From NCBI GenBank assembly GCA_020639135.1, contig JACKHE010000007.1:1-64000 (forward strand): a stretch of DNA of 64,000 bases, in the 5' to 3' direction. The first letter of the stretch is position 1. The number at the start of each line of letters is the position of its first letter. This stretch comes from Phycisphaeraceae bacterium (lineage in GTDB: Bacteria; Planctomycetota; Phycisphaerae; Phycisphaerales; UBA1924). A program made the position numbers and the translations under genes. This document shows, piece by piece, positions 18,724 through 26,434 of this stretch. The notes under the pieces are model-generated. The model was not told the origin of the DNA. It saw only the letters and a list, made by a program, of their open reading frames with translations, and did not search any database.

Positions 18724-20274
18724 TTGGCGCGATTGCACGAGTATCAGGGCAAGGGGCTGCTCGCCGAGCGCGGCGTCGCGATCCCCAGGGGAAAGACCGC
18801 CAGCACGCCTGCTGAGGCCGAGGCGATCACCGCATCACTCGGCGGCGCCGCGGTCATGAAGATCCAGGCGTGGACGACCTCGCGCAAGGCGCAGGGGGGA
18901 GTGACCTTCCCGGATTCACCGGCCTCGGCGCGGGCCGACGCCGAGCGGCTGCTCAAGATGAAGATCGGGCAGTTCCCCGTGGAACAGGCGATCGTTGAGG
19001 AGCGGCTGCCGATCGTCGATGAGCTGTTTGTCTCGATGAGCATCGACGATGCGGCGCGCGCGCCGGTGTTGCTGCTTTCGCTGACAGGCGGCAGCGGCGT
19101 CGAGGAGCGCGCGGGGCAGGTCCATCGGCTGCCGGTCGATCCCGACGACGGCGTGGACGCGGCGGAGGTCCAGCGGCTGCTCGGCGCGTCCCCGATCGAC
19201 CCGAAGTACCACGAAGGGCTGCTCGACGCGATCGACAAGGCGGTGCGCCTGGCGAGGGAGGTCGAGGCGCGATCGCTGGAGATCAACCCGCTCGTGACGA
19301 CCGAGGACGGCCGGGTGGTCGCGGCGGATTGCAGGCTGACGATCGACGACTACGCCGTCTTCCGGCATCCGGAGCTGGGCATCGAGATCGCGCGAGAGCT
19401 CGATCACCCGCCGACGCCCCTGGAGCGCGCGGCGTATCGGATCGAGCAGGCGGACCACCGGGGCACGTTCTACTTCGCCAAGCTCCCGACGACGGGCGAA
19501 GCGGGGGAGCGGGCGATCGGTTTCCACGGCGCCGGCGGCGGGGGGTCCATGATGTCGATGGACGCCGTGGTGCACGCGGGGTTCACGCCGGCGAACTTCA
19601 CCGACACGAGCGGCAATCCATCCAGCGCCAAGGTGTACGCGGCGGCGCGGATCATCCTGCAGCAGGAGGGTCTGGTCGGCTACTTCGGCTCGGGCTCCGG
19701 CGTCGCGAGCCAGGAGCAGCACCACAGCGCGTACGGGTTGGCCAAGGCGTTCCGCGAGCTCAACCTCGACATCCCGGCGGTGATCCGCCTGGGCGGCAAC
19801 AGCGAAGACCGCGCCGTGGCGATCCTTGAATCGGCGTGCGCGGATCTCCCCGCGACGGTGGTCGGCTTCCGCAAGGACGACCCCCCGGCCAGGTGCGCCG
19901 AGCGGTTCCGGGAGCTCGTCGATGCGAACAGCGGGAACGCGTGGTCGCCACGGGAGCGCGCGGTCCCGGCGTTTGTCGGCTCGCCCGGGGCGCTGAGCTT
20001 CGACATCGGGCCCGGAGAGCACTGGAAGGGGCATGTGTGGATCGACCTGGAGCGTTGCGACGCGGCGACGACCGCGAAGGTCGTCGAGCGCGGCGGCGGC
20101 GTCCTGCGCGACGCGGGCGGCAGGCCCGCGCTGGCGATCGATCCGGAGGAGGCGATGAAGAAAGATTCGGAGATGATCGCGTGCGAGATCGAGTGCGCCA
20201 TGGCGGGAGCGCCGGTGGTGTACGTCGATCTCCCGATCCCGGGCGTCGATCACGTGAGCTGGGGGGAGCGCTGA
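18724..20274 (+). CDS. Succinyl-CoA-synthetase-beta-like ATP-grasp subunit (citryl-CoA synthetase/ATP-citrate lyase type?)
   Basis: 516 residues from TTG 18724, chosen because GGAGG lies 7 nt upstream and the protein then begins ARLHEYQGKGLLAERGVAIP, the family N-terminus. Residues ~1-235 are the ATP-grasp fold (ARSLEINPLVTTEDGRVVAA matches the Mg/ATP-site block). Residues ~260-400 are the CoA-ligase domain (IGFHGAGGGGSMMSMDAVVH, IPAVIRLGGNSEDRA). Ordinary SucC is ~390-400 residues; here a ~115-residue C-terminal extension is present. Neighbour order (this, an alpha-like subunit, a citryl-CoA-lyase-like gene) matches the domain order of animal ATP-citrate lyase. A plain succinyl-CoA synthetase beta subunit remains possible. 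Confidence 0.8.
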   Translation: MARLHEYQGKGLLAERGVAIPRGKTASTPAEAEAITASLGGAAVMKIQAWTTSRKAQGGVTFPDSPASARADAERLLKMKIGQFPVEQAIVEERLPIVDELFVSMSIDDAARAPVLLLSLTGGSGVEERAGQVHRLPVDPDDGVDAAEVQRLLGASPIDPKYHEGLLDAIDKAVRLAREVEARSLEINPLVTTEDGRVVAADCRLTIDDYAVFRHPELGIEIARELDHPPTPLERAAYRIEQADHRGTFYFAKLPTTGEAGERAIGFHGAGGGGSMMSMDAVVHAGFTPANFTDTSGNPSSAKVYAAARIILQQEGLVGYFGSGSGVASQEQHHSAYGLAKAFRELNLDIPAVIRLGGNSEDRAVAILESACADLPATVVGFRKDDPPARCAERFRELVDANSGNAWSPRERAVPAFVGSPGALSFDIGPGEHWKGHVWIDLERCDAATTAKVVERGGGVLRDAGGRPALAIDPEEAMKKDSEMIACEIECAMAGAPVVYVDLPIPGVDHVSWGER

Positions 20275-21191
20275 TGGCCATCCTCATCGATGAAACCAGG
20301 CGCGTGCTCGTGCAGGGCATCACCGGGCGCGAGGGCCGGGCGCGGACGAAGCTCATGCTGGGCATGGGCACGAACGTCGTGTGCGGCGTCACGCCCGGCA
20401 AGGGCGGCGAGGACGTGGACGGCGTGCCGGTGTACGACAATGTGCCCGAGGCGATGGCGGCCTGCGGGCCGATCGATATCTCGGTGGTGTTCGTGCCGGC
20501 GCGGCTGGTCAAGGGCGCGGCGATCGAGGCGATCGAGGCGGGGGTGAAGCTGGTGGTGCTGGTCCCGGACCGGGTGCCGGTGTGGGACGCGATGGCGGTG
20601 GCCAAGTGCGCGAGGCAGCACGGCGCGAGCTTCGTGGGGCCCAACACGCTGGGGATTCTCTCGCCGGGGCGCGGGTCGCTGGGGATGATCGGCGGCAAGG
20701 CGGAGAGCGCGAAGAAGTGGTTCGCCAAGGGGCCGGTCGGCGTGATCAGCCGCAGCGGCGGGATGACCAGCTCGTGCGCGTACTACATCGGGCAGGCGGG
20801 CGTAGGGATGTCCACGCTCGTGCATGTCGGCGGCGACCAGGTGCTGGGGCTGCGGATCCCGGACGTCGCGCTGCTGTTCGAGGATGATCCGGAGACGGAG
20901 GCGATCGTGCTCTTCGGCGAGATCGGCGGCACGCAGGAGGAGGACCTCGCGGCGCTGATGAAGGCCGGGCGCGTGACCAAGCCGGTGATCGCCTACATCG
21001 GCGGCAAGGTCGCCAAGGAGGGCACGCGGTTCAGCCACGCCGGCGCGATCATCGAGGGCGGCAAGGGGACGCACGACGGGAAGGTCAGGGCGCTGACCGA
21101 GGCCGGCGCGGTGGTCGTCGAATCGTTCGGCGACCTGCCGGAAGCGACGGTGCGGACGCTCAAGACCGCGGGCATCGCGGTGGGGGGCTGA
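20274..21191 (+). CDS. Succinyl-CoA-synthetase-alpha-like subunit (citryl-CoA synthetase type?)
   Basis: 305 residues. The start ATG shares one base with the previous stop (TGATG) and has SD GGGGGAG. CoA-binding Rossmann domain at the N-terminus (VLVQGITGREGRARTKLMLG), then the ligase domain with VGVISRSGGMTSSCAY, VLFGEIGGTQEED and the phosphohistidine site FSHAGAIIEGGKGTHDGK (His255). E. coli SucD has GHAGAII at this point, so the catalytic His is kept. With the beta-like partner it would make an acyl-CoA from a carboxylic acid, CoA and ATP. The gene directly downstream encodes a citryl-CoA-lyase-like protein, which points to citrate or a homologue as substrate. Confidence 0.82.
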   Translation: MAILIDETRRVLVQGITGREGRARTKLMLGMGTNVVCGVTPGKGGEDVDGVPVYDNVPEAMAACGPIDISVVFVPARLVKGAAIEAIEAGVKLVVLVPDRVPVWDAMAVAKCARQHGASFVGPNTLGILSPGRGSLGMIGGKAESAKKWFAKGPVGVISRSGGMTSSCAYYIGQAGVGMSTLVHVGGDQVLGLRIPDVALLFEDDPETEAIVLFGEIGGTQEEDLAALMKAGRVTKPVIAYIGGKVAKEGTRFSHAGAIIEGGKGTHDGKVRALTEAGAVVVESFGDLPEATVRTLKTAGIAVGG

Positions 21192-21194
21192 ACG

Positions 21195-21965
21195 ATGAGC
21201 GAAGCGTGGCCGACCGCCATCACCGAGATCCAGCCCAACCGCGTTGCGGTGCGGGGGTACGACATCGCCGAGCTGATGGGGCGGGTGTCGTTCGGCGCCG
21301 CGGTGTACCTGATCCTGCGGGGCGAACTGCCCAGCGAGCCGGTGGGGCGGTTGATGGACGCGATCATCGTGTCGAGCATCGACCACGGCGCGACGCCGCC
21401 GAGCGCGCTGAGCGCGCGGACGGTCGCCTCGACCGGCGCGAGCCTGAGCCAGTCGGTCGCGGCGGGGATCCTGAGTGTCAACAGGCACCACGGCGGCGCG
21501 ATCGAGGACTGCGCGACGTCGCTGCGCGCGATCGTGCGCAGCGTCGAGCAGGGCGGGCATCTCGCGGCCGCGGCGGCGGGGCACCTCGATCAGCTCAAAG
21601 TCTCCGGCCGGCGCATGGCGGGGTTCGGGCACCGGATCCACAGCGCCGACCCCCGGACAGCGCGGCTGTTCGAGCTGGCGTCGGAGGCGGGGGTGTGCGG
21701 GCACTACATCGACGCCGCCCGCGCGGTGGAGGCGGAGTTCAAGGGGCAGGGCAAGGCGCTGCCGATCAACGTTGACGGCGCGATCGCGGCGATCCTGTGC
21801 GAACTGGGTTTCGACCCCGCGCTGATGAACGGTTTGTTCATGATCGCGCGTGTGCCGGGGCTGGTGGCGCATGTGACGGAAGAACAGTCGCGGATGCGGC
21901 CGATGCGGAAGGTCGATCCGGTGAACCACGTCTATGACGGCCCGGAATCGCGGGGCCTTTCGTAG
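21195..21965 (+). CDS. Citryl-CoA lyase-like protein (citrate synthase fold)
   Basis: 256 residues, much shorter than citrate synthase (~430) and the size of stand-alone citryl-CoA lyases or the C-terminal domain of ATP-citrate lyase. The three catalytic positions of that family are present: His64 in SIDHGATPP, His146 in MAGFGHRIHS, Asp194 in INVDGAIAA. Segments ALSARTVASTGASLSQSVAA and FMIARVPGLVAHVTEEQ also follow ATP-citrate lyase. It would cleave citryl-CoA to acetyl-CoA and oxaloacetate, or condense them. SD GGGGG precedes the ATG and it lies 3 nt after the alpha-like gene. The stop overlaps the next gene's GTG. Confidence 0.83.
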   Translation: MSEAWPTAITEIQPNRVAVRGYDIAELMGRVSFGAAVYLILRGELPSEPVGRLMDAIIVSSIDHGATPPSALSARTVASTGASLSQSVAAGILSVNRHHGGAIEDCATSLRAIVRSVEQGGHLAAAAAGHLDQLKVSGRRMAGFGHRIHSADPRTARLFELASEAGVCGHYIDAARAVEAEFKGQGKALPINVDGAIAAILCELGFDPALMNGLFMIARVPGLVAHVTEEQSRMRPMRKVDPVNHVYDGPESRGLS

Positions 21966-22561
21966 TGAAGACGCCGCACGAGATCGGGTCGCACGTCAAG
22001 GGGGTCATCCTCTCGACGCCCCGGCTGGACCTGAAGTGGATGATGGTCGAGGACGCGCCGGCGCTGCAGGAGATCTGTCAGAGCAAGCATGTCGCGGCGA
22101 TGTGCGGGAGCCTCGCGCACCCCTACCCCGAGGGCAAGGCGGAGCAGTTCATCCGGGAGTGGGCGCCGAAGATCGAGCAGGGCGACGCGTTCGTCTGGGG
22201 GATCTTCGAGCGGTCGAGCGGCAGGCTGATCGGCGACACGATGCTGAGCGTGAACAAGCGGTTCATCGCCGGCGAGTTCGGCTACATCATCGCCGAGTGG
22301 GCGTGGGGCAACGGGTACGCGACGGAGACGCTGGCGGCGGTGCTCGAGTTCGGGTTCGAGACCATCGGCCTGCGGCGGATCAGCGGGATCTGCTCGGTGC
22401 AGAACGAGGCGTCGCGCCGCGTGATGGAGAAGAACGGGATGCTCCTCGAGGGCACGACGAAGGACTCCTATCTGAAATGGGGCGTCTGGGAGGATGAGCA
22501 CCACTTCGGGCTGACGCGCCCGGTGTACGAGCAGCGCAAGGCGTCGCGCGGCGGCGGGTAA
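21965..22561 (+). CDS. GNAT-family N-acetyltransferase (RimJ/RimL type), first copy
   Basis: 198 residues. GTG start at 21965 overlaps the preceding stop by one base. The acetyl-CoA-binding region reads YIIAEWAWGNGYATETLAAV and the C-terminal half has NEASRRVMEKNGMLLEGT, both typical of the RimJ/RimL-like GNAT group that acetylates protein N-termini or small amines. Substrate unknown. It is a tandem paralogue of the next gene and is probably cotranscribed with the citrate-cleavage-like trio. Confidence 0.88.
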   Translation: MKTPHEIGSHVKGVILSTPRLDLKWMMVEDAPALQEICQSKHVAAMCGSLAHPYPEGKAEQFIREWAPKIEQGDAFVWGIFERSSGRLIGDTMLSVNKRFIAGEFGYIIAEWAWGNGYATETLAAVLEFGFETIGLRRISGICSVQNEASRRVMEKNGMLLEGTTKDSYLKWGVWEDEHHFGLTRPVYEQRKASRGGG

Positions 22562-22563
22562 GC

Positions 22564-23148
22564 ATGCCGATCGTGGCGACGACCATCGAGACGGAGCGCC
22601 TGACGCTGGTGATCCCGGCCCGCGGCGATGCGCTGTCGATCGCGGCGATCTGCGAGGCGCCCGACGTGTCGGCGAACACGCTGACGCTGCCGCACCCCTA
22701 CACGGAGGCAGATGCGCACGACTTCGTGGACCGGGTCGAAGCCGGGATGGAGGCGGGCAACCGCGTGACGTTCCTGATCCGCCGAAGGGCGGACGGCGCC
22801 GGCGTCGGGACGATCGGCCTGGTGCTGGAGCCGCCGCATCATCGGGCGGAGCTGGGGTACATCATCAGGCTGAGTGAGCGGGGGCAGGGGTACGCGACGG
22901 AGGCGTGCCGGGGGGTGCTCGCGTACGGTTTCGGCGAGCTGGGGCTGCACAAGATCACGGCGGCGTGGTTCACGGACAACCCGGCGTCGGGCCGGATCCT
23001 GGAGAAGCTGGGGTTCCACGAGGAGGGGAGGCTGCGCGAGCACTTCTTCCGGGGCGGGCGATGGCGCGATACAGTCAGCGTTGGCCTGCTGCGGCAGGAG
23101 TTCGAGCGACAGCAACGATCGGCTGATGCCGGGGAGAACGAGCGGTGA
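22564..23148 (+). CDS. GNAT-family N-acetyltransferase, second copy
   Basis: 194 residues, 2 nt after the first GNAT gene. The motifs are LGYIIRLSERGQGYATEACR (acetyl-CoA loop) and NPASGRILEKLGFHEEGRLR. Same family and fold as its neighbour but clearly diverged, so the two probably acetylate different targets. Stop overlaps the HD-like gene's start by 4 nt. Confidence 0.88.
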   Translation: MPIVATTIETERLTLVIPARGDALSIAAICEAPDVSANTLTLPHPYTEADAHDFVDRVEAGMEAGNRVTFLIRRRADGAGVGTIGLVLEPPHHRAELGYIIRLSERGQGYATEACRGVLAYGFGELGLHKITAAWFTDNPASGRILEKLGFHEEGRLREHFFRGGRWRDTVSVGLLRQEFERQQRSADAGENER

Positions 23149-23747
23149 CGATGACGAGCGAACAGACATTCAGCACGGTGCAGATCGCCGAGCTCTTCCC
23201 GGAGATCAACGAGATCCGGGACGCCGGGCTGCGGGACAGGGTCGCGGCGGTGTGGTCGGAGGCGATCACGACGGGCTGCGGCGGCAAGGGCTGGACGTTC
23301 GACGAGCTGCGCGCGGTTCCCTTCACGCTGCTGGCGGGGGACATCGACCTGCGGTACGTCGAGCATCTCAGGTCGTGCTGCAAGCAGTGCATGGTGATCG
23401 CGGATGTCTTGAACGAAGTGTTCGGCGATCGCATCCCCATCAATCGGGATCACCTGATCGCAGGCTCACTGCTGGCGGACGTGGGCAAGCCGCTGGAGTT
23501 CGACAAGGACGCGAGCGGCAGGGTCATCAAGGGCCACTTCGGCGACATGCTGCGGCATCCTTTCAGCGGCGTCGCGATGTGCTACAAGCACGGCATCCCG
23601 CCGGAGGTGATGCATATCGTGGCGACGCACAGCTACGAGGGCGACAAGACGCAGCGGTCGATCGAGTCGATCATCTTCCACCACGCGGACTTCGTGGATT
23701 TCGATATCGCGAAGTACCTGGGGGCGATGGCGGCGAAGAAGAAGTAA
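23145..23747 (+). CDS. HD-domain-like protein with degenerate metal site
   Basis: 200 residues. The pattern of an HD phosphohydrolase domain is visible: VEHLRSCCKQC (first His), LIAGSLLADVGKPLEFD in the place of the HD pair, then GHFGDMLRHPFSGVAM and HIVATHSYEGD and a C-terminal FHHADFVDFD. The usual H-D doublet is A-D here, so metal binding may be weakened or use other residues. Start GTG 23145 is favoured (SD GGGGAG 8 nt upstream, 4-nt overlap); ATG 23151 is the alternative. Function unknown. Confidence 0.72.
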   Translation: MTMTSEQTFSTVQIAELFPEINEIRDAGLRDRVAAVWSEAITTGCGGKGWTFDELRAVPFTLLAGDIDLRYVEHLRSCCKQCMVIADVLNEVFGDRIPINRDHLIAGSLLADVGKPLEFDKDASGRVIKGHFGDMLRHPFSGVAMCYKHGIPPEVMHIVATHSYEGDKTQRSIESIIFHHADFVDFDIAKYLGAMAAKKK

Positions 23748-23756
23748 GCCGCCCGG

Positions 23757-24116
23757 TCAGGCCTGCTTCTCGAGCAGTGTTGTCAGCACCTTCGCGTGGC
23801 TCAGCTCCCGCTCCTTGCTTGAGGTCAGCAGCGTGAGCGTCTTCTTCCCGCTCGCCTTCCACGCCTCGATGAGTTCGTCCACGGCATCCTGGTTCGCATT
23901 GAGCTCCGCGACATAACGATTGCGGAACTCGGTGTATTTGTCCGGGTCGTGGGCGTACCACTTGCGCAGGTCGTTCGAGGGCGAGGCGCCCTTGGCCCAG
24001 AGGTCGATGGCCGCGGCTTCCTTCGTCTTGCCTCTGGGCCAGAGGCGGTCGATCAGAACGCGGTAGCCGTCGGTGCGCCTGGGCTCGTCGTAGATTCGGC
24101 GGATCTGGATGGGCAT
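23757..24116 (-). CDS. DUF488 family protein
   Basis: 119 residues. The family signature is clear: VLIDRLWPRGKTKEAAAIDL near the start, WAKGASPSNDLRKWYAHDPD, and a C-terminal LTLLTSSKERELSHAKVLTT block. DUF488 proteins are small, widespread and of unknown biochemical function; their fold is thought to relate to DNA- or nucleotide-binding proteins. AGGAG lies upstream of the ATG. Convergent with the HD-like gene with only 9 nt between stops. Confidence 0.88.
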   Translation of the reverse strand: MPIQIRRIYDEPRRTDGYRVLIDRLWPRGKTKEAAAIDLWAKGASPSNDLRKWYAHDPDKYTEFRNRYVAELNANQDAVDELIEAWKASGKKTLTLLTSSKERELSHAKVLTTLLEKQA

Positions 24117-24202
24117 GGGGTCGGGGCTCCTGCTGGTCCTTCGTCAGATGCCCTTGTCATATACTCGGTTGCTCCGAATCCGCACCCTACGAGACCTGAT
24201 CG

Positions 24203-26140
24203 ATGCCGCAGACCAGAATCGAAAAGATCGCCCAGCGTTACGCCGTGGGGCTTGAGGATGGGCAGGTCGTCCGCGCCGGGGACCTGCTCGCGATCCGTCC
24301 CAAGCACATCATGACGCACGACAACACCGGGGCGGTCATCCCGAAGTTCCACTCGATCGGGGCGACGAAGATCAAAGATCCCGGGCAGCCGGTCTTCGGG
24401 ATGGACCACGACGTCCAGAACACGACGCCGGAGAACCTGGGCAAGTACGCCAAGATCGAGAAGTTCGCGCGTGAGCAGGGGGTGGACTACTACCCGCCGG
24501 GGCGCGGCATCGCGCACCAGATCATGGTCGAGGAGGGGTACGTCACCCCCGGCTCGTTCTGCGTGGGGAGCGACTCGCACTCGAACCTGTACGGCGCCGT
24601 CGCGGCGCTGGGGACGCCGGTGGTGCGCACCGACGCCGCGGCGATCTGGGCGACGGGGCAGACGTGGTGGCAGGTCCCGGAGCAGATCAATGTGGAGCTG
24701 ACGGGGTCTCTGCGCCCCGGCGCCACGGGCAAGGACGTGATCATCGCGCTGTGCGGGCACTTCAACAACGATGAGGCGCTCAACGGGGTCATCGAGTTCA
24801 CCGGCGAGGGCGTCGCCGGCCTGAGCATGGACGAGCGGCTGACGATCGCGAACATGACGACGGAGTGGGGGGCGCTGGCGGGCGTCTTCCCCTTCGACGA
24901 GACGCTGAAAAACTACCTGCTCCAGCGGGCGGAGCTCTTCGAGCGGCGGGGCAATCCCCGCTACACGGCGGCGGACGTCGAGCGCTGGTGGGACGAGCGG
25001 CGCGGGTTCGACAGCGACCCGGGCGCGCACTACGCGCGGACGATGACGCTGGACCTGTCCACGGTCTCGCCGCACGTGTCGGGGCCCAACTCCGTGAAGG
25101 TGATGACCTCGGTCCACGAGCTGCAGGCGCAGAAGAAGGCGATCAACAAGGCGTACCTGATGTCGTGCGTCAACGCGCGGCTGGAGGACATCGCGGCGGC
25201 CGCGGAGGTGATGCGCGGCAGGAAGGTCGCCCCGGGCGTGGAGTTCTACCTGGCGCCGGCGTCGTCGCAGGTGCGCGAGGAGGCGCAGCGGCTGGGCTGG
25301 TGGCAGGACCTGCTGGACGCGGGGGCGATCGAGCTGCCGGCGGGGTGCGGGGCGTGCATCGGGCTGGGCGCCGGGACGCTGGAGGCCGGCGAGGTCGGCA
25401 TCAGCGCGACGAACCGGAACTTCCAGGGGCGGATGGGCAGCCGGGAGGCGCTGTGCTACCTGGCGAGCCCGGCGGTCGTGGCGGCGAGCGCGGTCAACGG
25501 GTTCATCTGCGCCCCGGAGGACTCCGGCGACGTGGCGATCCGGGGCGAGTGCGTCGTCCACAAGGCGCCCTCGCGCAGCGGGAGCGTGACGCGCGTCCGG
25601 GACGACTTCCCCCGGACGGTGACGGGCCGGGCGCTGTACCTGCCGCTGGACAACCTGAACACGGACGGCATCTACGGCAAGGACGTCACCTACCGCGACG
25701 ACATCACGTTCGAGCAGCAGGGGCAGTACGCCATGCTCAACTACGACCCAGAGTTCCAGTCCAAGGCGCAGGCCGGCGACATCATCGTCGGCGGGCGCAA
25801 CTTCGGGTCGGGTTCGTCGCGCGAGCAGGCGGCGACGGCGCTCGCCTCGCGCGGCGTCCGCATGGTCATCGCGGCTTCCTTCAGCCAGACCTACAAACGC
25901 AACGCCTTCAACAACGGGTTCATCTGCATCGACTGTCCGGCGCTGACCGACGCGTTGCACGACAGCCTGGGCGACAAGGAGCGGACGATCGTCGGCCCCG
26001 AGATCGAGGTCGATTTCGCGGCGTCGGTGGCTCGCATGAGCGGCGAGGAGTTCCCCTTCGACCCGCTGGGACCGGTCGCGCAGGAACTCGTCGTGATGGG
26101 CGGGAGCGAGGCGGTGGTGCAGGCGCAGCTGGCGGGCTGA
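24203..26140 (+). CDS. Aconitase-family hydratase (homoaconitase/aconitase type)
   Basis: 645 residues with both large (LeuC-like) and swivelling (LeuD-like) domains in one chain. The [4Fe-4S] ligands are present as LMSCVNARLED and GCGACIGLGAG. Other hallmarks are HIMTHDNTGAVIPKFHSIGA, GSDSHSNLYGAVAALGTPVV, and GRNFGSGSSREQA in the C-terminal domain. From memory the N-terminus (KIAQRYAVGLEDGQVVRAGD) is closest to fungal Lys4-type homoaconitase rather than to AcnA or AcnB. It may therefore act on citrate/isocitrate, homocitrate or another tricarboxylate. The next gene is an isocitrate-type dehydrogenase. Confidence 0.88.
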   Translation: MPQTRIEKIAQRYAVGLEDGQVVRAGDLLAIRPKHIMTHDNTGAVIPKFHSIGATKIKDPGQPVFGMDHDVQNTTPENLGKYAKIEKFAREQGVDYYPPGRGIAHQIMVEEGYVTPGSFCVGSDSHSNLYGAVAALGTPVVRTDAAAIWATGQTWWQVPEQINVELTGSLRPGATGKDVIIALCGHFNNDEALNGVIEFTGEGVAGLSMDERLTIANMTTEWGALAGVFPFDETLKNYLLQRAELFERRGNPRYTAADVERWWDERRGFDSDPGAHYARTMTLDLSTVSPHVSGPNSVKVMTSVHELQAQKKAINKAYLMSCVNARLEDIAAAAEVMRGRKVAPGVEFYLAPASSQVREEAQRLGWWQDLLDAGAIELPAGCGACIGLGAGTLEAGEVGISATNRNFQGRMGSREALCYLASPAVVAASAVNGFICAPEDSGDVAIRGECVVHKAPSRSGSVTRVRDDFPRTVTGRALYLPLDNLNTDGIYGKDVTYRDDITFEQQGQYAMLNYDPEFQSKAQAGDIIVGGRNFGSGSSREQAATALASRGVRMVIAASFSQTYKRNAFNNGFICIDCPALTDALHDSLGDKERTIVGPEIEVDFAASVARMSGEEFPFDPLGPVAQELVVMGGSEAVVQAQLAG

Positions 26141-26143
26141 GCG

Positions 26144-26193
26144 TCCCTCTCCCTCTGGGAGAGGGTGGCGAGCGCAGCGAGTCGGGAGAGGGG
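26144..26193 (+). repeat. Inverted-repeat unit, left copy
   Basis: CCTCTCCCTCTGGGAGAGG hairpin followed by a spacer (TGGCGAGCGCAGCGAGTC) and a GGGAGAGGGG half-site. This GAGAGGG-rich palindromic element is a common short intergenic repeat in GC-rich genomes and could act as a terminator-like hairpin after the aconitase gene. Confidence 0.7.
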
Positions 26194-26278
26194 CTCGCGC
26201 GGGGGATTGTCAATCTGGAGGGCGGGATCGGGTCGCGCCGGATCTGACCGAACGGTGTGTTGAGGCATTGACACACAA

Positions 26279-26316
26279 CCCCCTCTCCCCGGCCCTCTCC
26301 CAGAGGGAGAGGGGGG
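26279..26316 (-). repeat. Inverted-repeat unit, right copy
   Basis: The reverse complement matches the left copy (CCTCTCCCTCTGGGAGAGGG then GGGAGAGGGG) but lacks the 18-nt GCGAGCGCAGCGAGTC spacer. The two copies face each other 85 nt apart between the aconitase-family and dehydrogenase genes. Confidence 0.7.
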
Positions 26317-26434
26317 CGGACAGACCGCACGGATCCTGCTCGGCGCCCGGCTATACTCCCGCCCTGAACTCCCCTTTTCTGGCCCTCCGGGGCCGTTTTA
26401 TCCATCCGCAGAACCCACCAGAAGGAACGGACCC

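Noticed and set aside
16201..18738. An 845-codon minus-strand open frame over the M48 protease and dapF
   Set aside because: Antisense to two well-supported genes, with no SD and only low-complexity R/H/D/G sequence.
20274..21191. Ordinary succinyl-CoA synthetase alpha subunit of the TCA cycle
   Set aside because: Not fully excluded, but the citryl-CoA-lyase-like gene 3 nt downstream and the long beta partner make a citrate-type ligase the better reading.
26144..26316. Possible CRISPR-like repeat
   Set aside because: Only two inverted copies with an internal insert, no regular spacers and no cas genes; it is a short palindromic intergenic repeat.
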